Source: Chryseobacterium aahli
GTDB taxonomy: Bacteria; Bacteroidota; Bacteroidia; Flavobacteriales; Weeksellaceae
DNA length: 64,000 nt
NCBI RefSeq assembly: GCF_022699665.1
Contig: NZ_JALDNB010000011.1
Span: 1 to 64,000, forward strand
Direction of reading: 5' to 3'
The notes under the pieces were generated by a model that saw nothing but the letters and a program-made list of their open reading frames with translations, searched no databases and had not been told where the DNA came from. Both the position numbers and the translations under genes were made by a program. The first letter of the stretch is position 1. Every line of letters starts with the position of its first letter. Of the stretch, positions 58,140-64,000 are shown piece after piece.

Positions 58140-59190
58140 TTTCTTGGGATAATTTTAAAGTTAAAGAAACTTTGTAGATGTCATCATTAGATTCGATTTT
58201 TAACGTGTGTGAATCCGGATATTGAAGGTTTAGCCGTTTTTTTACATTTTGAAGGCCGATTCCGTGTGCGCCGTCTTTCTTTTTGTAAGTGGTGATGTTT
58301 GAATAAGAATTTTCAACATAAAAGGAAAGCGTATTGTCTTTTTCTTTACATGAAATGATGATGTAGCCTTTATGCCCAGGCAAACGACAAACATATTTAA
58401 AAGCATTTTCTATAAATGGAACGAGCAGAAGAGGAGCAATGAAAGCTTTTTTATTTTTGATATCCCAGGTGGCTTTTACGTCCAGTTCATTTCCCCATCT
58501 CAATTTTTCAACTTCCACCAGATCTTGGAGATATTGAATTTCCTGATTGACCATAACCTGATTTTTATTGCAGTGATACAATTGATACCGCAGAATGTCA
58601 GAGAATTTTAATAACAGAAAAGAAGCAAGCTCCGTATTCGTTTTCATTAAAATATGAATATGATTCAAAACATTGAACATCACATGCGGATTGATTTGAT
58701 CCTGTAACAGTTTAAGCTGACTTTCCAAATGTGCCTGCTGTAATAAAATATGATCCCGTTCTATTTTTCCATGTTCCAGATAAAACCTGATTCCACAAGC
58801 AGTTCCGATAATGAGAAGCGATGCAGGAATTGATAAATAAAAACCTTTCCACAACACAGCCAAATGCCCCGAGAAACTTGGCGGAAGAGGAGTTTGCGCG
58901 TCAATATTGATATAAGCAAAGACAAACGAGAATATAAAACTCAGTAAAATAATTACAATTCCAGCTTCTACTAAAAACTGATTCATCTTTTTGGAAATCA
59001 GTGCTTTCGGGAGAAGTTTGTCGGTTAAGAAGTGTGCAAAAATAAAAGAACTTATCAGGATGATAGAAGTCTGTATAAAGGCATTATACATTCCGGCGTC
59101 AACCTGAATCTGCATCCAGATCGCCATCCCGAAAACAAGCCAGAAAATGATAATTAATATATGTTTTTTTAAGACTAAAGGCTTTGTCAT
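58126..59190 (-). CDS. LytS-type sensor histidine kinase, second system
   Basis: A 354-residue membrane histidine kinase with about four N-terminal helices, the His_kinase motif LQDQINPHVMFNVLN with His169 (MFNVLN instead of the usual LFNSLN), and an ATPase part with FIENAFKYVCRL (N-box) and GIGLQNVKKRLNLQYP (G-box). No 2TM domain is present, unlike the kinase at 4879. The gene overlaps the response regulator gene by 14 bp; the porin gene lies 78 bp upstream on the same strand. Confidence 0.94.
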   Translation of the reverse strand: MTKPLVLKKHILIIIFWLVFGMAIWMQIQVDAGMYNAFIQTSIILISSFIFAHFLTDKLLPKALISKKMNQFLVEAGIVIILLSFIFSFVFAYINIDAQTPLPPSFSGHLAVLWKGFYLSIPASLLIIGTACGIRFYLEHGKIERDHILLQQAHLESQLKLLQDQINPHVMFNVLNHIHILMKTNTELASFLLLKFSDILRYQLYHCNKNQVMVNQEIQYLQDLVEVEKLRWGNELDVKATWDIKNKKAFIAPLLLVPFIENAFKYVCRLPGHKGYIIISCKEKDNTLSFYVENSYSNITTYKKKDGAHGIGLQNVKKRLNLQYPDSHTLKIESNDDIYKVSLTLKLSQENDEQ

Positions 59191-59268
59191 AGATTGAGCA
59201 AGGTAGATTTATAAAAAATTAGAAACCGCAAAACTGCAGTTTCTAATACGTAAAGATAATTTAAGTTT

Positions 59269-59865
59269 TTAGAACAGGAAGTATCCGATCCCCAATGAAA
59301 AACTGTGAGGTTTAGATTTAAATTCCTTGCTGATGCTGGATAATCCTGTCTCATAACGAAGATCAACTGTGAAGTTTTTATAATCCATTCCGACACCTCC
59401 TGTGATCCCGACGTTGAACTTATCAAATTTTTTGAATCCTTCCTGAAGAGCTTTCGTTGCAGATAAATTATCATTAAAAGCATAACTGTAAACGCCACCT
59501 GCAAATGCCCTGATATTGAAATCTTTGTTGTTGACAATTTTGTAACCAATGACGATAGGTAGATCAATGGAATTCCACTTTAATTTTGAAGAACTCCCGT
59601 CTTTCATTTCGTAAGAAGTTTTTCTTTTGTTGAACAAAACCTCTCCCTGTACATATAAACGGTTAAAATCTACTCTTGTCATCACTCCAGCTTGATATCC
59701 CAAGCCATATTTCCCCTCGATTCCTGAAGATTCAGTAGATGTTTTTGTAAAATTAGTTCCTCCTTTGATACCGATGTGGAAGGCCGGGGTTTGCTGTGCA
59801 TTGGCTTCAACCGAGCAAGTAATGCATACAAATAATGAGCTTAATGCTAAAAAACGTTGTTTCAT
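59269..59865 (-). CDS. Porin-like outer-membrane beta-barrel protein
   Basis: A 198-residue outer-membrane protein with a signal peptide (ALSSLFVCITCSVEANAQ) and the OmpW/porin-like barrel pattern (FHIGIKGGTNFTKT, YGLGYQAGVMTRVDFNRLYVQGEVLFNKRKT, and the terminal FSLGIGYFLF). It is upstream of the LytS-LytTR pair on the same strand. The three genes could form an operon in which the barrel acts as a sensor or target of the two-component system; this is inference. Confidence 0.88.
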   Translation of the reverse strand: MKQRFLALSSLFVCITCSVEANAQQTPAFHIGIKGGTNFTKTSTESSGIEGKYGLGYQAGVMTRVDFNRLYVQGEVLFNKRKTSYEMKDGSSSKLKWNSIDLPIVIGYKIVNNKDFNIRAFAGGVYSYAFNDNLSATKALQEGFKKFDKFNVGITGGVGMDYKNFTVDLRYETGLSSISKEFKSKPHSFSLGIGYFLF

Positions 59866-59907
59866 AAGATGTTATTAAAAATCTGATGCAAAACAACAAC
59901 TGCAGGC

Positions 59908-59950
59908 GATGATTTGAAATTTTATTTGATGAATGGTAAGGATGATTTGA
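59908..59950 (-). promoter_or_regulatory. Direct repeats upstream of the porin-LytS-LytTR genes
   Basis: GATGATTTGA occurs at 59908-59917 and at 59941-59950 (33 bp apart), with a related ATTTGATGAAT between them. A -7-like box (rc TTGTTTTG, 59889-59896) lies downstream. The spacing of about three helix turns fits a regulator dimer pair. Confidence 0.4.
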
Positions 59951-59972
59951 CGAGAAGTATGTTCTATTTGAA

Positions 59973-60006
59973 AAAAAGAATCCCTGCTACGAATGCAGCA
60001 GGGATT
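59973..60006 (-). terminator. Terminator of pepT
   Basis: AATCCCTGCT (59979-59988) pairs with AGCAGGGATT (59997-60006). On the minus strand a run of T follows, about 23 bp after the pepT stop. Confidence 0.9.
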
Positions 60007-60029
60007 TAATATGATTTTAAATTATTTTA

Positions 60030-61277
60030 TTACGCCTTCACAATATTCACAATCACCTCAAGCGCTTTCTCCATACTTTCCAAAGCTACATATTCGTAAG
60101 GTCCGTGGAAGTTCATTCCACCTGCAAAAATATTCGGGCAAGGAAGTCCCATGTAAGATAGCTGAGCTCCGTCTGTTCCTCCTCTGATTGCCTTGATTTT
60201 AGGCTCAATATTCGCTCCTTTCATCGCTTTTGCGGCAAGGTCAATGATGTGCATTTTGCCTTCAAATTGCTGCTTCATGTTGCGGTACTGTTCTTTGATC
60301 TCAACTTCAGCCGTTCCTTCTCCATGTTTTTGGTTGAATTCAGCAACTTTTTCCTCCATGAATTTCTTTCTCGCCTCAAATTTCTCTTCGTCATGATCGC
60401 GGATAATGTATTGAAGTTTAGCCTCAGAAATATCAGCGGTAATATCCATTAAATGATAAAATCCGTCAAAACCTTTTGTTGTAGCCGGAGTTTCATTTGC
60501 AGGAAGTAATTGAATAAATTCAGCAGCTAAAAGACCTGCATTAACCATTTTTCCGAAAGCATAACCAGGATGTACGCTCAGTCCGTGGATTTTCACCACT
60601 GCTCCGGCTGCGTTAAAGTTTTCATATTCTAACTCTCCAACTTCACTTCCGTCCATTGTATAAGCGAATTCTGCCCCGAATTTTGTAACATCAAATTTAT
60701 GTGCGCCTCTTCCGATTTCTTCGTCCGGAGTGAAACCAATTGCCACTCTTCCGTGCTTGATTTCAGGATGAGCAATCAAATATTCTGCGGCCGTTACAAT
60801 TTCAGCACAACCTGCTTTATCATCAGCTCCTAAAAGAGTATTTCCGTCAGTTGTAATCAAAGTCTGACCGATATACATTTTTAAGCTTTCAAATTTTGAA
60901 GGCGATAAAGTGAAGTTCGTTTCTTTATTTAAAACCAGATCTTCACCCTGATAATTTTCCCAAACCTGAGGTTTTACATTTTCACCACTGAAATCCGGTG
61001 AAGTATCATAATGAGAGATAAATCCGATGGTCGGTTGACTGTCATTCTCCAAGTTAGAAGGAACATAAGCCATAATGTAACCGTGGTCATCGATAGAAAC
61101 ATCTTCCAAACCGATGGTCTTTAGTTCTTCTAGAATATAGTTGGCGATGTCCCACTGTCTTTCAGTAGAAGGTGTCGTTTCGCTTTCTGCGTCACTGGTT
61201 GAATATATTTTTACATAGCTGAGAAAACGGTTTAATAGTTTTTCTCTCCACATTTCGTTGAATTCGATTGTACTCAT
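60030..61277 (-). CDS. pepT: Peptidase T (tripeptide aminopeptidase)
   Basis: Zinc aminopeptidase that releases N-terminal residues from tripeptides. The 415-residue M20 enzyme shows IGFISHYDTSPDFSGENVKP, TTDGNTLLGADDKAGCAEI with metal ligands, IGFTPDEEIGRGAHKFDV and GGTDGAQLSYMGLPCPNIFAGG. It has its own promoter (-7 box rc TAACTTTG, 61298-61305) divergent from the HMG-CoA lyase gene. Cytoplasmic. Confidence 0.96.
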   Translation of the reverse strand: MSTIEFNEMWREKLLNRFLSYVKIYSTSDAESETTPSTERQWDIANYILEELKTIGLEDVSIDDHGYIMAYVPSNLENDSQPTIGFISHYDTSPDFSGENVKPQVWENYQGEDLVLNKETNFTLSPSKFESLKMYIGQTLITTDGNTLLGADDKAGCAEIVTAAEYLIAHPEIKHGRVAIGFTPDEEIGRGAHKFDVTKFGAEFAYTMDGSEVGELEYENFNAAGAVVKIHGLSVHPGYAFGKMVNAGLLAAEFIQLLPANETPATTKGFDGFYHLMDITADISEAKLQYIIRDHDEEKFEARKKFMEEKVAEFNQKHGEGTAEVEIKEQYRNMKQQFEGKMHIIDLAAKAMKGANIEPKIKAIRGGTDGAQLSYMGLPCPNIFAGGMNFHGPYEYVALESMEKALEVIVNIVKA

Positions 61278-61297
61278 TAGATGTCTAAAATTTTAAC

Positions 61298-61305
61298 AAA
61301 GTTAG
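61298..61305 (-). promoter_or_regulatory. -7 box of pepT
   Basis: CAAAGTTA on the plus strand reads TAACTTTG on the minus strand, 20 bp before the ATG at 61277. Confidence 0.6.
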
Positions 61306-61397
61306 CAAATTTGATGCTGAGAACACGTTTTTTGTATTTGAATATGAGATATTGAAATTATAAATCAGATATAAATTATTGGTTATCAAAAGAATCT

Positions 61398-61405
61398 TAG
61401 CTTTG
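61398..61405 (+). promoter_or_regulatory. -7 box of the HMG-CoA lyase gene
   Basis: TAGCTTTG matches TAnnTTTG. It gives a leader of about 55 nt to ATG 61465. Confidence 0.55.
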
Positions 61406-61464
61406 TTTTGTACAAAGAACTAATTGTTTTAGTTTTATTATATTTGAGAAAATCAAAAGTGAAA

Positions 61465-62313
61465 ATGTTTCTTACAGAATGTCCTAGAGATGCCATGCAG
61501 GGTTGGGGAGAATTTATCCCGACAGCAAAGAAAGTCGATTATATTAACTCATTAATGGAAGTGGGCTTTGATGTTCTGGATTGCCTTAGTTTTGTATCTC
61601 CAAAAGCAATTCCGCAAATGGCTGATTCTGCTGTGGTTGTCGAAAATATAGATAAATCTTTATCTAACACCAAAGTTTCTGCAATCATCGGAAACTACAG
61701 AGGAGCTGAGAAAGCTTTGATGCATCCATCTGTCGATATTTTAGGCTTTCCTTTTTCAATTTCTGAAACTTTTCAGCACAGAAACACCAATAAAAATCAA
61801 GAAGAGGCTTTTAATGATGTGGTTAAAATGCTTGAGCTTACAAAAAGGGAAGGTAAAGAATTGAATCTTTATTTCTCCATGGCATTTGGAAATCCTTACG
61901 GTGAAATGTGGAAATGGGAAGATGTAGATTTCTGGGCCAACCGTTTTTCTGAAATCGGAATTGAAAATATCTTATTGTCTGATACTACAGGAGTTGCAAC
62001 GACAGAAACAATCTCTGTTTTATTTGAGAAAATTCCTTCAAAATATCCAAATATTGATTTTGGAGCGCATTTTCATAATCGATATGAAGATTCTTATTCT
62101 AAACTAAAATCTGCTTACGATAAAGGCTGTAGAAGGTTTGACTCAGCAATCAAAGGAATTGGCGGTTGTCCGATGGCGAAAGATGATTTGGTAGGAAATA
62201 TGCCGACCGAACAAGTTATCAATTTTATGAGCGTTGAAAAAGCGGAACATAAATTGAACTTATTGAATTTCGAAAGTTCTTATAACAGAGCGAAGGATAT
62301 CTTTCATTTTTAA
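61465..62313 (+). CDS. Hydroxymethylglutaryl-CoA lyase
   Basis: Splits HMG-CoA to acetyl-CoA and acetoacetate, the last step of leucine breakdown. The TIM-barrel enzyme starts MFLTECPRDAMQGWGEFIPT with the active-site Arg-Asp pair. FDVLDCLSFVSPKAIPQM, LLSDTTGVA and GAHFHNR with the metal ligands, and the catalytic loop GIGGCPMAKDDLVGNMPTE with Cys follow. ATG 61465 is chosen because homologues start there; an upstream in-frame TTG at 61408 lies directly on the promoter. The length of 282 residues is normal. Confidence 0.93.
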   Translation: MFLTECPRDAMQGWGEFIPTAKKVDYINSLMEVGFDVLDCLSFVSPKAIPQMADSAVVVENIDKSLSNTKVSAIIGNYRGAEKALMHPSVDILGFPFSISETFQHRNTNKNQEEAFNDVVKMLELTKREGKELNLYFSMAFGNPYGEMWKWEDVDFWANRFSEIGIENILLSDTTGVATTETISVLFEKIPSKYPNIDFGAHFHNRYEDSYSKLKSAYDKGCRRFDSAIKGIGGCPMAKDDLVGNMPTEQVINFMSVEKAEHKLNLLNFESSYNRAKDIFHF

Positions 62314-62316
62314 AGT

Positions 62317-63321
62317 ATGAAAAAGTTTTACCTTATTTTATTATTCTTTTCATACTCAACCATTTTTGGGCAAAAAGTTTTAAAACTTTTTAACGAACAG
62401 AATTTTGACGAAATCGTTAAATTGGAAAAGGAGAGTGAAACTTTAAGTGGTGAAGAACTTTATTATGTCGGTTATGCATTTTTTAGAAAGGAAAATGATG
62501 TAAAAGCGATTGAGTATTATGATAAAGCATTATCTAAGAAATTTGATAATGTAATGTTGTATTTTCAGAAAGGTTATTCGCTAATGTTTTTAAAAAAATA
62601 TGATCAAGCTATAGAAAATATAAATATTGCAATATCAAAAGCACCCTTTGCAGAATTTTATGTTGAAAAAGCAAGAATTTACAAAATAAAGCAAGATATT
62701 AGTAATGAAGAGAAAACGTATGTCGAAGGTCTTCAAAATTCAAAACTGAAAGATGATCAGTGGTATCTTGAATTAATAAAGAATGCAGGTAATTTTTATT
62801 ATGCGCAAATTAAAAACTTCCCTAAATCTGAAAAGGTTTATGCAGACGGAATATCAATATATCCCAATAAATATATTTTATATGAGAAGTTGATTAAAAC
62901 TTTAAATGCCCAAAATAAATTTGCTGAAGCGAATGAAATTTTTGATCAAATGACAGTGTTTTATTCTCAGAAAAAACTGCCCGAAGATAACATCAAATTT
63001 AAAAATCTTGCAGTTGATGAATTTCAATGGAATAATCAATGGGTTAATGTTTATAAATCTTTTGAAAAGCCTAAAAAAACGCTTGAATCAATTTATACAA
63101 TTTACTTGATTAATAAAACAGGTGAAAAAATAGAGCGTAAATTTAATATCGAAAAAACTGTTCAAATTGAGAAAACAGATGTTGAATTTGTTATATGTGA
63201 AGAATCTAATGAAGGTCATACAACTTTTCCAATCGGATTTAAAGATGACAGTTTTACCTTAGAAGATTTGCGAATACAAATTAAAAGGATTTTAGATAAA
63301 AAAGATAAAAAAAGTAAATAA
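62317..63321 (+). CDS. Secreted TPR protein
   Basis: A 334-residue protein with a signal peptide (MKKFYLILLFFSYSTIFGQ) and TPR-like repeats at about 47-150 (ELYYVGYAFFRKENDVKAIEYYDKAL, LYFQKGYSLMFLKKYDQAIENINIAI, EFYVEKARIYKIKQD). The C-terminal part is not recognised. It is 3 bp after the HMG-CoA lyase gene and 1 bp before the OsmC gene, so it is a member of the same transcript, although no metabolic link is visible. Confidence 0.85.
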   Translation: MKKFYLILLFFSYSTIFGQKVLKLFNEQNFDEIVKLEKESETLSGEELYYVGYAFFRKENDVKAIEYYDKALSKKFDNVMLYFQKGYSLMFLKKYDQAIENINIAISKAPFAEFYVEKARIYKIKQDISNEEKTYVEGLQNSKLKDDQWYLELIKNAGNFYYAQIKNFPKSEKVYADGISIYPNKYILYEKLIKTLNAQNKFAEANEIFDQMTVFYSQKKLPEDNIKFKNLAVDEFQWNNQWVNVYKSFEKPKKTLESIYTIYLINKTGEKIERKFNIEKTVQIEKTDVEFVICEESNEGHTTFPIGFKDDSFTLEDLRIQIKRILDKKDKKSK

Positions 63322-63322
63322 A

Positions 63323-63724
63323 ATGACATCAAAAATAACATACATCGGCGGACTCAGATGTTCAGCAGAACATTTACAGTCAGGAACCATCATCGAAAGT
63401 GATGCACCAACCGATAACCACGGAAAAGGAGAGAAGTTTTCACCAACCGATCTTTGTGCGACTTCTTTAGCAGAATGTGCTCTCACAACCATCGCAATTT
63501 TAGGAAAAGAAAAAAAGATCAATATTGACGGAGCATACTGTACCCTTCAGAAAATTATGAAAACTGAGCCAAGAAGAATTGGTGAAATCGTTTGTAATTT
63601 TGTTTTTTCAGATACTTATTCAGATAAAGAAAAGGCGTTTATTGAAGAAACTGCTCACAATTGTCCGGTAGCGAGAAGCCTTCATCCGGAGTTGGTACAG
63701 ACCATGATTTTCATTTATCAATAA
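63323..63724 (+). CDS. OsmC family peroxiredoxin
   Basis: A 133-residue OsmC/Ohr-type protein with the two catalytic cysteines in DLCATSLAECALTTIAIL and ETAHNCPVARSLHPEL. It reduces organic peroxides. GLRCSAEHLQSG at the N-terminus fits the general OsmC rather than the Ohr subgroup. It follows the TPR gene by 1 bp and is closed by the hairpin at 63730. Confidence 0.92.
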   Translation: MTSKITYIGGLRCSAEHLQSGTIIESDAPTDNHGKGEKFSPTDLCATSLAECALTTIAILGKEKKINIDGAYCTLQKIMKTEPRRIGEIVCNFVFSDTYSDKEKAFIEETAHNCPVARSLHPELVQTMIFIYQ

Positions 63725-63729
63725 TATAG

Positions 63730-63752
63730 CCGCAGAGATTTCTGCGGTTTTG
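63730..63752 (+). terminator. Terminator after the OsmC gene
   Basis: CCGCAGA (63730-63736), loop GATT, TCTGCGG (63741-63747), followed by a T-rich run. Confidence 0.87.
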
Positions 63753-63810
63753 TTTTATTATAATTTATTTAAATTTTCAAAGTATTAAGTTATCAACTAA
63801 ATTCTCCAAA

Positions 63811-64000
63811 ATGTCACCAATAATTTCACCTTCCGAATTCAAAAACCTCTTTTCTGAAAATTTAATCATTCTTGATGCACGAGTAGGAAAAGATGTTTAT
63901 CAAAGCTATTTAAATAAACACATCCAAGGAGCAAGATTCGTAGATTTAGATAAAGATTTGGCAGAAATTGGACAAAACGCTGCATTTGGTGGAAGACATC
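63811..64000 (+). CDS. Sulfurtransferase (rhodanese), partial at window end
   Basis: The first 63 codons of a gene cut by the window end. MSPIISPSEFKNLFSE is followed by LIILDARVGKDVYQSYLNKHIQGARFVDLDKDLAE, the start of a rhodanese domain of the thiosulfate or 3-mercaptopyruvate sulfurtransferase type. The catalytic Cys is outside the window. The ATG at 63811 follows the OsmC terminator by about 60 bp, so it should have its own promoter; no clear -7 box is seen. Confidence 0.82.
   Translation, partial: MSPIISPSEFKNLFSENLIILDARVGKDVYQSYLNKHIQGARFVDLDKDLAEIGQNAAFGGRH

Noticed and set aside
1..64000. CRISPR arrays, insertion sequences, prophage genes, secretion or secondary-metabolite clusters
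   Set aside because: No regularly spaced repeat array, transposase, integrase or modular synthase was seen. The KilA-N gene is the only phage-like item.

Overview
The window looks like chromosome of a low-GC flavobacterium, most likely Chryseobacterium or a close Weeksellaceae relative. The signs are promoters with the Bacteroidota -7 box (TAnnTTTG), few Shine-Dalgarno sequences, many proteins beginning with a 'FSQ' or 'SAQ' signal-peptide end, a TonB-dependent receptor with a carboxypeptidase-regulatory N-terminus, LytS/LytTR two-component systems, DUF6973 and DUF6268 families, and dispersed intergenic repeats. I see no insertion sequence, integrase, phage module, CRISPR array or rRNA. The genome comparisons here are from memory of the families; nothing was searched.

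Layout. 1-8.8 kb: sodC, an AraC regulator, a TonB-dependent receptor with a small secreted partner, then a signalling locus made of a LytS-type kinase ending in a 2TM domain, three stand-alone 2TM proteins, an ICMT-like methyltransferase and a LytTR response regulator. The best result of this reading is here. Three 30-bp sites, each two 9-mers separated by exactly 12 bp and matching the LytTR/AgrA operator pattern, lie 34-35 bp upstream of the -7 boxes of the receptor gene, the kinase operon and the 2TM pair. They predict one regulon. 8.8-15.4 kb: unknown proteins, a membrane protein with a Gly/Cys tail, two SDR dehydrogenases divergent from an HxlR regulator over six GTAAC motifs, and mnmA. 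15.5-29.8 kb: clpC, glycosyltransferases, sufE, two identical tRNA-Val genes, folC, a TolC-like protein, SprT-like protein, mannose-1-phosphate guanylyltransferase, bcp and nth. 29.8-43.4 kb: DUF885 peptidase, an ExbB/ExbD/TonB-like operon, a SpmA-SpmB fusion, an isolated KilA-N gene, accD, fbaA, nadK, a predicted orphan small RNA, TrmH and bestrophin. 43.4-64 kb: JmjC-like cupin, mutS, three stand-alone TonB-C-terminal-like secreted proteins, thioredoxin-fold proteins, a BaiN-like flavoprotein, thiL, a CPCC protein, a second porin-LytS-LytTR operon, pepT, HMG-CoA lyase, OsmC and a rhodanese cut by the window end.

Most of the window is housekeeping and envelope functions in short operons. The intergenic DNA is unusually informative. 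It holds at least four copies of one ~95-bp repeat family, several other repeat types with inverted structure, many hairpin terminators, and a promoter-plus-terminator unit with no reading frame. The only gene-free stretches over 300 bp are 22108-22465, which holds the two tRNAs, and 41467-41825, which holds the predicted small RNA and one repeat copy.
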